Positions 37,888-45,648 of a stretch of 64,000 nucleotides of DNA are shown here, one piece after another. This DNA comes from an uncultured Faecalicatena sp. (GTDB taxonomy: Bacteria > Bacillota > Clostridia > Lachnospirales > Lachnospiraceae), in the NCBI GenBank assembly GCA_948468385.1, contig CAOKHZ010000002.1, positions 62,001 to 126,000 of the forward strand, given 5' to 3'. Each line of letters begins with the position of its first letter. Within the stretch, counting starts at the first letter, position 1. The notes beneath the pieces are model-generated. The model ran no database searches, was not told the DNA's origin, and worked only from the letters and a program-made list of their open reading frames with translations. Made by a program: the position numbers and the translations under genes.

Positions 37888-38546
37888 CGGCGCGGGTTCT
37901 TCAAGTTCCGTATATTGACCAAAGCGTGCGCTATCCGACGGGGTGCGAGAGTGTGTCGGCGGTCATGCTGCTTCGGTTTCTGGGCGTGGAAATCACGGTG
38001 GACGAGTTTATCGGGAGTTTTTTGGAGCGAAGAGACATGGAGGAGCGAGACGGCGTGATTTATGGGCCGGATCCGTGGAAATGTTTTTGCGGAAGCCCCT
38101 ATGACGAGGATTCGTTCGGATGCTATGCGCCGGTCATGTGCAACGCGCTTGGGAAGGCGCTAAAGGAGCCTACGGGCAAAGCGGCGGGCGAGGAAATCCT
38201 CAAAGCGATATGCGAGGGACGATACGAAGTGGTGGACGAGACGGGCACCCCGACGGAAACGCTTTTGTCCGATTATATTGACAAGGGGCTTCCCGTGCTT
38301 TATTGGGCGTGTATCAACATGAGGGAACCAATTGTCGGCCCCTCTTGGAAACTGTATGAAACCGGGGAAGAGTTCACTTGGATTTCCAATGAACATTGCA
38401 TGTTGCTGGTCGGCTATGACGAGGAAGGGTACTATTTTAATGATCCGTTCGAGAACCATGGGTTGATTCGTTATCCAAGGGCGTTGGCGGAAGACAGGCA
38501 CGCCGCGCAACATGGAATGGCGGTTGGCGTCAAGGTTTGGACATGA
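37884..38546 (+). CDS. C39-family peptidase-like protein
   Basis: This 220-residue protein of the peptidase C39-like (C39_2) family has the Cys in YPTGCESVSAVMLL near residue 20 and the His/Asp region EHCMLLVGYDEEGYYFNDP. No signal peptide or ABC module is present, so it is not a bacteriocin exporter, and its substrate is unknown. The start is the ATGA overlap with the NhaC gene; a longer in-frame opening to 37200 is a shadow of that gene. The NhaC-C39 coupling is unusual. Confidence 0.82.
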   Translation: MTARVLQVPYIDQSVRYPTGCESVSAVMLLRFLGVEITVDEFIGSFLERRDMEERDGVIYGPDPWKCFCGSPYDEDSFGCYAPVMCNALGKALKEPTGKAAGEEILKAICEGRYEVVDETGTPTETLLSDYIDKGLPVLYWACINMREPIVGPSWKLYETGEEFTWISNEHCMLLVGYDEEGYYFNDPFENHGLIRYPRALAEDRHAAQHGMAVGVKVWT

Positions 38547-38576
38547 AAAAGAAGAGTGGGGTTTATAAAAGGTATG

Positions 38577-38607
38577 AAATGCCGTGCGTTGGTCGTACGG
38601 CATTTTG
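38577..38607 (+). terminator. Rho-independent terminator
   Basis: AAATGCCGTGCG pairs with CGTACGGCATTT around TTGGT, then T residues follow. It ends the NSS-ThrH-NhaC-C39 group. Confidence 0.75.
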
Positions 38608-38639
38608 ATTGGCGGATTGGGTAAAACGGAGGTGAAAAA

Positions 38640-40004
38640 ATGTCTTTCTTCGAAGTACTATGTGGAAATTTGGTGAGCGTGGGTCTGGACACGATTTTTT
38701 TTACTTGTGCGTCGATTCTGCTTTTTTGCAATATGCCGCGCAAGGGACGAAGACATTATGCTGTCATCATGGGATTGTTGGTGTTATATGTATTCCTGAT
38801 TTCCTTGATTGCCACGATTTTTTTTGAATTCGGTTTTTTTGCATGGGAGCATAACGGCGGGGAGATTATAATCGAATATATTCAAATTGCCGGGATCTTT
38901 TTGCTCTTGCGGGCGGCATATGGGAAATCACACGGAACTTGTCTGGCTGCGGCCATATTTTTGGAACTGCTGCGTGAGTTTGGCTGGAATCTGGCGGATA
39001 TATTTACACCGAACAAATTTTATTATTTGGAGATTTGGGAAGAGCGAATGGAATATCTGTTCCAGGAATGGGTCTTGACCCCGTGCTGCTTTTTGCTCGT
39101 GTTGCTTTACCTATATAAGACGAAAGTCGGAGAGGTGTTTTGGCAGTGGGAGGAATATAAGCGAAAAAGGTTTTTCTTGTTCTTTATGTCGTTTTGTCCG
39201 GTTTTATCTCAGATTTTTCAGGAGTGGATGGAAAGAAGCGAGAAGGATGTCGGGTATAATCCCGCGGCGGCTTTCGTGTTCTTTCTGGTTCTTTATATTA
39301 TCTTTTTGTTCGTCGGACAAAAGGAAATGCAGCGAAAACGGATTGAGGAGCAGGAGGTGAGCCTGCGGCAGCAAGAAGCCTATATCCGGAATCTGGAGGA
39401 ACTGCAGAAGGAAGTGCGCAGGTTTCGGCATGATTTTAAAAACATGATGTCAGGAATGTACTTGCAGGCGAAGGAGGGCGATGCAGGGGCGATTCAGGAA
39501 TACATTCAGGAGATGACGGAGGACTTTGACGTACAAGTGGGAAGTCAGATTCGCATCATGAACCAGCTTGCCAATATCCGTGTGACAGAAGTGAAGGGCT
39601 TGTTCCTGGAAAAAATGAAAGTGATGCAGGAGGAAGACGTGCATTGCGAGTTGGAGGTGTTGTATCCGTTTGAGAAGACGAGGATGCGCACCACGGACTT
39701 GTGCCGAGCCTTGGGGATCCTTTTGGATAATGCGGTGGAAGAGGTGCGGGGTAAGGATGACGGAAAGCTTCATGTCATGATTAGCTGTCGTGACGGTTAT
39801 ACGACGTTTCGTGTGAAAAACTCCTTGTATTCGGCGGTGGATTTTCATAGGTTGGGAACGTCCGGGTATTCCACCAAGGGGGAGGATCGTGGCATCGGGC
39901 TTGAAAATTATAAGCGGATTTTGGCCAGGTATGACAAAGTGTTGCCGCTTACAACTATTCAGGATGGTTATTTTATCCAGGAATTAAAAATCCAGGAGGG
40001 TTAA
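38640..40004 (+). CDS. AgrC-like sensor histidine kinase (GHKL)
   Basis: This 454-residue kinase has an N-terminal membrane region of about six helices (1-220), a coiled-coil linker near 230-260 and a GHKL catalytic domain. The phospho-His is in RRFRHDFKNMMSGM near residue 264. The N box is GILLDNAVEEV and the G box is GEDRGIGLENYK. This is the HPK10/AgrC pattern used in peptide sensing. No AgrB or AgrD is seen, so the signal may come from elsewhere. The LytTR regulator gene starts four bases after its stop. Confidence 0.88.
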   Translation: MSFFEVLCGNLVSVGLDTIFFTCASILLFCNMPRKGRRHYAVIMGLLVLYVFLISLIATIFFEFGFFAWEHNGGEIIIEYIQIAGIFLLLRAAYGKSHGTCLAAAIFLELLREFGWNLADIFTPNKFYYLEIWEERMEYLFQEWVLTPCCFLLVLLYLYKTKVGEVFWQWEEYKRKRFFLFFMSFCPVLSQIFQEWMERSEKDVGYNPAAAFVFFLVLYIIFLFVGQKEMQRKRIEEQEVSLRQQEAYIRNLEELQKEVRRFRHDFKNMMSGMYLQAKEGDAGAIQEYIQEMTEDFDVQVGSQIRIMNQLANIRVTEVKGLFLEKMKVMQEEDVHCELEVLYPFEKTRMRTTDLCRALGILLDNAVEEVRGKDDGKLHVMISCRDGYTTFRVKNSLYSAVDFHRLGTSGYSTKGEDRGIGLENYKRILARYDKVLPLTTIQDGYFIQELKIQEG

Positions 40005-40007
40005 TGG

Positions 40008-40739
40008 ATGTTACCAGTATACATATGTGAGGATGATGCTTCCGTGCTTGCCATGCAAAGGGAATATCTGGAAAAACAGATTCTGATGGAAGGGTACGAC
40101 ATGGAAATCGTATTATGCAGCAGGCATCCCGAGGAGATTATAGAGGCCGTGCGAAAAAATCCGGGACGCGGGGTATATTTTCTGGACGTGGAACTAAAGG
40201 GCGAATCCATGGACGGATTTGCCCTCGGCCAGGAGATTCGTAAACTGGATTCCAGAGGGTTCCTCGTCTATGTGACTGCGTTTTCAGACCTTGCGTTCGA
40301 GACGTTCCGTTATCATTTGGAAGCCTTGGATTATATCGTGAAGGGAGACCAGAGGAGGCTTTGGGACGGCCTGAAGCATTGCCTTAAGATTATCACGGAA
40401 CGGATGCATAAGGAGAAGGGAGAGGAACGCGAATACTTTTCCCTGAAAGTGATGGATGTCGTCAAGCATGTGCCCATGGATGAAATCATGTTCTTTGAGA
40501 CGACCGGGCGGACGCACCGGCTGGAACTCCATGCAAAGAATGACCGGATTGACTTCATCGGGAGCATGAGCGAGTTGGAGGAAACGTTGGGGGACAAATT
40601 TTTGCGGGTTCATAGGGCGTACCTCGTGAACGTGGGTCAGATTGCGGAACTGGATTTAAAGCATCGGGAAATCTGTATGAAAAACGGAGAGACCTGCATA
40701 TTTTCCAAAAACATGAAATCGAAATTACTTTCGTTATGA
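40008..40739 (+). CDS. LytTR-family response regulator (AgrA-like)
   Basis: This 243-residue regulator has a receiver domain (1-120) with the phospho-Asp in VYFLDVELKGESMDGF near residue 63. The LytTR DNA-binding domain (about 140-240) carries FFETTGRTHRLELH and FLRVHRAYLVNVGQI. It is coupled to the upstream kinase gene. The likely target is the ABC exporter at 40972-42624, separated by a hairpin-rich gap. LytTR sites (paired direct repeats) are not obvious to the eye. Confidence 0.92.
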   Translation: MLPVYICEDDASVLAMQREYLEKQILMEGYDMEIVLCSRHPEEIIEAVRKNPGRGVYFLDVELKGESMDGFALGQEIRKLDSRGFLVYVTAFSDLAFETFRYHLEALDYIVKGDQRRLWDGLKHCLKIITERMHKEKGEEREYFSLKVMDVVKHVPMDEIMFFETTGRTHRLELHAKNDRIDFIGSMSELEETLGDKFLRVHRAYLVNVGQIAELDLKHREICMKNGETCIFSKNMKSKLLSL

Positions 40740-40740
40740 G

Positions 40741-40892
40741 CACTTAGTGACCGTATTTTGGTCACTTACGTGCGATACATGCCGTCGCCGTTAGCGAGGC
40801 GTTGCCGAGCTTACCAGACGGTTCGTTATGAGCACTTACGTGCTCATTTTTCATTTCAGGCAGTCAGTCGTGCCGTTCGGGCACATTTTTTC
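40741..40892. repeat. Hairpin-rich gap with two terminators
   Basis: Hairpins are GTGACC/GGTCAC (40748-40766 area), ATGAGCAC/GTGCTCAT (40828-40847) followed by TTTTTC, and GTGCC/GGCAC (40870-40884) followed by ATTTTTT. The last two are terminator-like, so the two-component system and the ABC genes are probably separate transcripts. Confidence 0.6.
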
Positions 40893-40971
40893 CTTTGTTC
40901 TATATCAAATGTTAGAATACCTTTGTCAGATGAAATTGTAATATCGACATAAAGAAAGAGAGGGTTAGGAT

Positions 40972-41829
40972 ATGGAACAAAACATATTGCTTCAATTATC
41001 GCACATTTCCAAACGATTTAAGACGGACTTGGCCCTTAAGGACATCAGCATGTCCTTGCATCCGGGCGAGGTACTTGGATTCTTAGGACCGTCCGGCGCG
41101 GGAAAGACGACCACCATCAAGATTATCACCGGGCAGCTTCGGCAGACCTCCGGCGAGGCAAGGATTCTCGGGACGGATTCCACGAACATCGACGCGTCCA
41201 TTTACGAGAAAATCGGCGTGGTTTCCGACAATAGCGGCATTTATGAAAAGATGACCGTGTGGCAGAACCTTGTCATGTTCGCGCAGATATGGGGCGTTTC
41301 GAATGCGAGGGTGGAGGAGGTGCTGCGTCAGGTCGGCCTGGGCGAACACCGTAAAAAACAAGCGGGTAAATTGTCAAAGGGGCAGACGCAGCGGCTCGTC
41401 CTTGCCAGGGCGGTGCTGCACAAGCCGAAAATCCTATTCTTGGATGAGCCAACGAGCGGCCTCGACCCGGCGACGGCGGTGGAAATTCACAAGATGCTTC
41501 TGGACTTGAAAGCGGAAGGGATGGCCATTTTCCTGACGACCCACAATATGGAGGAGGCGACGAAGCTTTGTGACAGCGTGGCACTTTTGCATCAGGGGGA
41601 AATCGTGGAATTTGGTTCCCCGCAGGAGCTTTGCTTGAAGTACAACACAAACAAGCGGTATCGGGTGCTTCTTGACGGCAAAGAGGAAGTTGTCTTGGAG
41701 CAGACTTCTGAGAACGTTGACATGATTGCGGATTGGATGAGGAGGAATCAAGTACAACGCATCCACTCTTGTGAACCGACGTTGGAGAGCGTGTTTTTGC
41801 AAGTGACGGGAAAGGCGTTAAGTGCCTGA
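40972..41829 (+). CDS. ABC exporter ATPase
   Basis: This 285-residue ATP-binding subunit is of the BcrA/CcmA type. Walker A is GPSGAGKTTTIK near residue 40, the signature is LSKGQTQRLVLARA and Walker B is ILFLDEPTSGLD. A C-terminal extension after residue 220 resembles the substrate/partner domain of drug or peptide resistance ABC ATPases. The start follows AGAGGGTTAGG. It pairs with the permease 42 bases downstream. Downstream placement from an AgrCA-like system suggests a role in peptide antibiotic resistance (inference). Confidence 0.9.
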   Translation: MEQNILLQLSHISKRFKTDLALKDISMSLHPGEVLGFLGPSGAGKTTTIKIITGQLRQTSGEARILGTDSTNIDASIYEKIGVVSDNSGIYEKMTVWQNLVMFAQIWGVSNARVEEVLRQVGLGEHRKKQAGKLSKGQTQRLVLARAVLHKPKILFLDEPTSGLDPATAVEIHKMLLDLKAEGMAIFLTTHNMEEATKLCDSVALLHQGEIVEFGSPQELCLKYNTNKRYRVLLDGKEEVVLEQTSENVDMIADWMRRNQVQRIHSCEPTLESVFLQVTGKALSA

Positions 41830-41871
41830 GGGATTCGGGTTAAGTATCGAGATTGTGAAAGGAGTCTTATT

Positions 41872-42624
41872 ATGGGTAATACAATGGGAAACATGAACAA
41901 ATTATTTGCGGTGGCGAGAATCAAGTGGATCTGCATCAGCCGGAACGCGTCGGTCATGCTGGGGCCTATTCTGGTTGTAGGCATGGTGTTGATGTACAAA
42001 GTCCTATATGGCTCGATGGTGGGCGGGGAACTGCCGCCGATACTGACAGGGGTCATTTTAAGCCTGGGAATTAGCATGAACATTTGCATGGACGGTTTCA
42101 TGATGGTGGGAATGGCGATTGCGGAGGAAAAGGAGAAGCATACCCTGCGCGTGCTGATGACCTCGTCCATCACGGGAGGCCAGTATTTTGTCGGGAGCAT
42201 CCTTTTTCCGTTCGTGCTTACGGTGGCCGTCAATTTTGTCGTGCTGTTAATCAGCCAGGTTTCCATGGAATACGTGTCGATGCCGGCATTCTTCCTGGTC
42301 AGCGTCACGGCTTCGCTGATTAGCTGCGTGCTAGGGATGGTCGTGGGAATCTGTGCCAGCAACCAGATGAACGCGAGCCTGATTGCTTATCCGCTGCTGA
42401 TGGTGTTTATGATGATTCCCATTCTCGGGAATTTGTCGGAGACGCTGCGCAAGGTGTCGGGGTTTTTGTTTACCGGGGTGCTGACGGAGATGACGAATTG
42501 TTTTGCCAATGAAACGAGGTACATGGTCAAGCCGTTGGACGTCGCGGTGCTGGCTGGGGAACTGGTCATTAGCGTGTTGGTGTTTTTGATACTCTATAAG
42601 AAAAACGGGTATGAGAAAGACTGA
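41872..42624 (+). CDS. ABC-2 type transporter permease
   Basis: This 250-residue membrane subunit with six predicted helices belongs to the ABC-2 family. The segment IAEEKEKHTLRVLMTSSITGG is the typical coupling helix of ABC-2 permeases. The start follows GAAAGGAGTC. It completes the exporter with the ATPase gene just before it. The exported substrate is unknown. Confidence 0.88.
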   Translation: MGNTMGNMNKLFAVARIKWICISRNASVMLGPILVVGMVLMYKVLYGSMVGGELPPILTGVILSLGISMNICMDGFMMVGMAIAEEKEKHTLRVLMTSSITGGQYFVGSILFPFVLTVAVNFVVLLISQVSMEYVSMPAFFLVSVTASLISCVLGMVVGICASNQMNASLIAYPLLMVFMMIPILGNLSETLRKVSGFLFTGVLTEMTNCFANETRYMVKPLDVAVLAGELVISVLVFLILYKKNGYEKD

Positions 42625-42706
42625 GAGAACGGTATTTGAGGTGTTTTAGGATTATGGGAGCGCGTAGTGCGAAGTAATCCGTGGTATCAGCCAGACGGAA
42701 GGGGAG

Positions 42707-42753
42707 CTTGTGTCATTAGGAAGTTTCGTATCCTTATGACACAAGAACCCTCC
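42707..42753. repeat. Second copy of the CTTGTGTCAT hairpin element
   Basis: CTTGTGTCATTAGGA pairs with TCCTTATGACACAAG and is followed by AACCCTCC, as at 31023-31066. Both copies lie between converging genes. More hairpins (CCTCCGGGAGG, TTGCCAA/TTGGCAA) follow up to about 42795. Confidence 0.75.
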
Positions 42754-42841
42754 GGGAGGTTGCCAAGTGTTGGCGGCACTTGTTTGGCAACGACCGGAGA
42801 GTGGATCACGTCCAAGCGTGAAAAGGAATTTAAAATGGATG

Positions 42842-43852
42842 CTACAATAACTGTATGCCGTGTTCGTTCGCCAGGCGGCAGGTTTCCTGCGGCCAGATGG
42901 AGGATTGCACTTCCCCGATGTGTGCCTTGCGCAAATAATACATGCAGATGCGTGACTGGCCGATGCCGCCGCCAATCGTGTAAGGCAGTTCTTTGTTTAA
43001 CAGTGCCTTTTGGAATGGTAGCTCGCGCCGTTCCTCGCAACCCGCGAGGGAAAGCTGCCTGGCAAGCGATTCCTCGTCCACGCGGATGCCCATGGAGGAC
43101 AGTTCCAGCGCCGTGCCAAGGACGGGATAATATACGATGATGTCCCCGTTTAGTTCCCAGTCATCATAATCCGGGGCACGTCCGTCGTGCTTTTGACCGG
43201 AGGCCAGCGTCTTTCCAATCTGGGAGATGAACACGGCCTGCCGTTCCCTGGCAATTTTCGTCTCCCGCTCTTTTGGCAGGAGGTTCGGGTAGAGGTTCTC
43301 CAACTCCTGCGAGGTGATGAATGAAATGTCGTCCGGCAGCAGGGGTTCTATGTAATTGTATCGTCTTGCCATATATTCTTCCGTCTCCTTGAGCGCGGCA
43401 AATACCTTGCGGACGGTGTACATGAGCGTTTCCATGTTGCGCTCTTCCTTGGAAATGACCTTTTCCCAGTCCCACTGATCGACATAGATGGAATGAACGT
43501 TGTCCGTGTCCTCGTCGCGGCGGATGGCGCTCATGTCGGTATAAAGTCCTTCGCCGGAATGAAAACCATAATGCATGAGAGCGTGACGTTTCCATTTGGC
43601 CAGGGAATGCACGATTTCCGCGACGGCCTCGTCCTGCTCGCGGATGCCAAAAGAAACCGGGCGCTCCACGCCGTTTAAGTTGTCGTTAAGGCCCGATTCA
43701 GGCCGGACGAACAATGGCGCGGATACGCGGGTTAAATGCAGCGACTTGGCCAGTGACCGTTCAAAGTGGTCTTTGACTTCCTTGATGGCGACCTCCGTCT
43801 CGCGGATGGTCAGCGGAGAGCGGTACCCCTCCGGGATGATGAAATGTTCCAT
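42842..43852 (-). CDS. asnA: Aspartate-ammonia ligase
   Basis: AsnA makes asparagine from aspartate, ammonia and ATP. The 336-residue protein is full length and colinear with the family. It has the marks [20 protein letters not shown] near residue 45, [10 protein letters not shown], and the adenylate-site end [16 protein letters not shown]. It is related to class II aspartyl-tRNA synthetases. The start follows AAAAGGAGTTCAT. A strong promoter at 43946-43974 drives it alone. Confidence 0.96.
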   Translation of the reverse strand: MEHFIIPEGYRSPLTIRETEVAIKEVKDHFERSLAKSLHLTRVSAPLFVRPESGLNDNLNGVERPVSFGIREQDEAVAEIVHSLAKWKRHALMHYGFHSGEGLYTDMSAIRRDEDTDNVHSIYVDQWDWEKVISKEERNMETLMYTVRKVFAALKETEEYMARRYNYIEPLLPDDISFITSQELENLYPNLLPKERETKIARERQAVFISQIGKTLASGQKHDGRAPDYDDWELNGDIIVYYPVLGTALELSSMGIRVDEESLARQLSLAGCEERRELPFQKALLNKELPYTIGGGIGQSRICMYYLRKAHIGEVQSSIWPQETCRLANEHGIQLL

Positions 43853-43945
43853 AATTATGAACTCCTTTTAATATTTGATAGATTTGATGGTCGATAGCGT
43901 GAGGAGCGTGGCATTTATACGCCGACGCTGATTAAAACTCTTTTT

Positions 43946-43974
43946 ATTTTAAAGACTGCGGACGGAAAAGTCAA
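43946..43974 (-). promoter_or_regulatory. Promoter of asnA
   Basis: On the minus strand TTGACT (43974-43969) and TAAAAT (43951-43946) are separated by 17 bases. Confidence 0.7.
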
Positions 43975-44129
43975 CACAAACCGATTTGTTCCCTTTCAGT
44001 TCTTGGGTCAGATGTCGACAAATTATCAGAATATTTTGTAAATATCGACAGCGATATCAAATATAAATGAATGACATGTTCTTGTTATAAATCATATTGA
44101 CAAAATAATAAAAAAATTCAAAAAACATA

Positions 44130-44158
44130 TTGACAAATAGGAAAAAATATAGTAATAT
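44130..44158 (+). promoter_or_regulatory. Strong promoter of a candidate noncoding RNA
   Basis: TTGACA (44130-44135), 17 bases, then TAATAT (44153-44158). The sequence CATATTGACAAA occurs twice (44094 and 44127), giving a duplicated -35 region. The area is very A+T-rich. Confidence 0.7.
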
Positions 44159-44164
44159 AAGTCC

Positions 44165-44513
44165 AACAAATAAAACTGAATGAACAATACGGAAAAGATA
44201 AAGAGTTATCTTTTTCATATAAAGTTTCATAAGGTTTTGACTCGCAGGATGCAATCTCATATTTGGTAAGAAGGAGAAGGAAGAAAGAGCATGATGACGA
44301 GAAAGTCATGTGAGAAGCAAAATTCCTTTCGGACGAAGTTCTTATTCGAGGTTGGTTCGGCGGGAATCTAAGAAAAGGAGGTACGGACCACCGAAAACTT
44401 AAGTAAAAAACGGAGAGTTTGATGAAAGAGAGGTATGGTCCCATGGACATGGAGGCAATAAGCGAATAGAGGTGGATGTAAGTTGAACGGTCAATTTGCA
44501 TCCACTTCTTTTT
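44165..44513 (+). ncRNA. Candidate ~350-nt structured noncoding RNA
   Basis: No plausible protein is encoded here, yet a strong promoter lies just before and a strong terminator ends it at 44472-44513. The 3' half has paired-looking G-rich blocks such as GGAGGTACGGACCACCG (44378-44393 area) and AGGTATGGTCCCATGG. The downstream PHP gene has its own promoter, so this is probably a separate transcript. It could be a small RNA or a riboswitch-like leader that usually terminates. I could not match it to tmRNA, RNase P RNA, 6S RNA or a riboswitch class I know well. The part before 44130 (43975-44129) shows nothing else. Confidence 0.5.
44472..44513 (+). terminator. Terminator of the candidate noncoding RNA
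   Basis: A 15-bp stem (44472-44486 with 44491-44505, GTGGATG/CATCCAC at its base) with loop ACGG is followed by TTCTTTTT. Confidence 0.85.
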
Positions 44514-44600
44514 GCGTGTGGTTTCGCCGCCGTAAGGGCGAGTATCCGTGAAAAGTCATAGGAAAATAGTAGGAAATGATTTGAAAAATGAAGGCTGATA

Positions 44601-44629
44601 TTGCCATATGGCATAAAAAGTTGTATACT
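44601..44629 (+). promoter_or_regulatory. PHP-gene promoter with palindrome over the -35
   Basis: TTGCCA (44601-44606) and TATACT (44624-44629) have a 17-base spacer. The -35 lies inside the perfect palindrome TGCCATATGGCA (44602-44613), a possible operator. Confidence 0.6.
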
Positions 44630-44699
44630 TAGAGGGCGAAATGCCACAATGGCAGACGGGATTGACAGTACGAAGAGAAAAAGGGAAAGGGGTTTGGCG

Positions 44700-45527
44700 A
44701 TGAAGATCGATATGCACTGTCATGTAAAAGAGGGCTCTCTTGACAGCAAGGTCGGCGTGGAAGAATATATCAGCCTTCTAAAGCGCAAGGGCTTTCAGGG
44801 AATGGTCATCACCGATCATAACACGTATAATGGATACCGCTATTGGAAAAATCATATAAAGGGAAAGAGACATACGGACTTCGTGGTACTCAAAGGTATC
44901 GAGTATGACACGAGGGACGCGGGACACATTTTGGTTATCATGCCGGAAGGGGTAAAGATCCGGCTGTTGGAACTTCGGGGATTGTCGGTGGCGACGTTGA
45001 TTGACTTGGTACATAGGAACGGCGGCATATTAGGTCCCGCCCATCCGTGCGGGGAAAAGTACTTGAGCTTTACGAACACGAGAAGCTATTATAAAAAACC
45101 GGAGTTGATAAAGCGGTTTGACTTTGTGGAAGGGTACAATTGTTGCGAGTCGGAGGAGTCGAACGCCGGGGCGGCGAGCCTGGCAAGGTGCTATGGCAAG
45201 GTCATGACGGGTGGGAGCGACGCCCACAAGCCGGACTGCGTGGGGCGGGCATACACGATTTTGCCGGAGCCGGTGACTTGCGAGACAGAGTTGATTTCCT
45301 TGTTCCACCAGCAAAAGGAACTGGAGATTGGCGGCGTGGCTTACAATAAGACGACGTTGAAGAAGTTGGGCAAAATTAACAAGATATACGCGTATTCTTT
45401 TTGGTGTTATAACAAGAGCGGGCAGCTCGTAAGAGCCTGGGGGCGCAGGAACAAGACGAAGTTGGAAAATCCGATTGACCCGATTGACCCGGTCGAGTTA
45501 TATTATACTGGAAAGGTGAAGTGGTAA
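44700..45527 (+). CDS. PHP-domain phosphoesterase-like protein
   Basis: This 275-residue protein has an N-terminal PHP metal-dependent phosphoesterase domain. Metal motifs are DMHCHVKEGSLDS at residue 4, ITDHNTYNGY, the Glu of LKGIEYDT, GILGPAHPCGE and GGSDAHKPDCVGRAYT. The C-terminal ~60 residues are basic and of unknown role. Family members hydrolyse phosphoesters of nucleotides or small metabolites. The start follows AAAGGGG; an upstream in-frame opening lacks a ribosome site. Confidence 0.85.
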   Translation: MKIDMHCHVKEGSLDSKVGVEEYISLLKRKGFQGMVITDHNTYNGYRYWKNHIKGKRHTDFVVLKGIEYDTRDAGHILVIMPEGVKIRLLELRGLSVATLIDLVHRNGGILGPAHPCGEKYLSFTNTRSYYKKPELIKRFDFVEGYNCCESEESNAGAASLARCYGKVMTGGSDAHKPDCVGRAYTILPEPVTCETELISLFHQQKELEIGGVAYNKTTLKKLGKINKIYAYSFWCYNKSGQLVRAWGRRNKTKLENPIDPIDPVELYYTGKVKW

Positions 45528-45532
45528 CCGGG

Positions 45533-45566
45533 CGGGGCGGCGTAAAAACCGCCCCGTTTCATTTTT
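45533..45566 (+). terminator. Terminator after the PHP gene
   Basis: CGGGGCGG pairs with CCGCCCCG around CGTAAAAA and is followed by TTTCATTTTT. Confidence 0.8.
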
Positions 45567-45581
45567 GTATCGTGCGAAAGG

Positions 45582-45610
45582 TTGCCGGGGAAAGGTTTGC
45601 GTGGTATATT
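45582..45610 (+). promoter_or_regulatory. Promoter of malQ
   Basis: TTGCCG (45582-45587) and TATATT (45605-45610) have a 17-base spacer and lie 39 bases before the start. Confidence 0.6.
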
Positions 45611-45648
45611 ATATATATTCATTAAAATAGAGAAGGAGTTTTACGAAG

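Noticed and set aside
44340-44513. Resemblance to a ydaO-type (cyclic di-AMP) riboswitch
   Set aside because: Short stretches such as GGTACGGA and GGAGGCAATAA are similar, but the strongly conserved blocks I expect (for example CAGCTAAC) are missing, and the downstream gene has its own promoter.
44700-45527. PHP protein as DNA polymerase III or histidinol phosphatase
   Set aside because: It is a stand-alone ~275-residue PHP protein without polymerase domains and without a histidine-biosynthesis neighbourhood.
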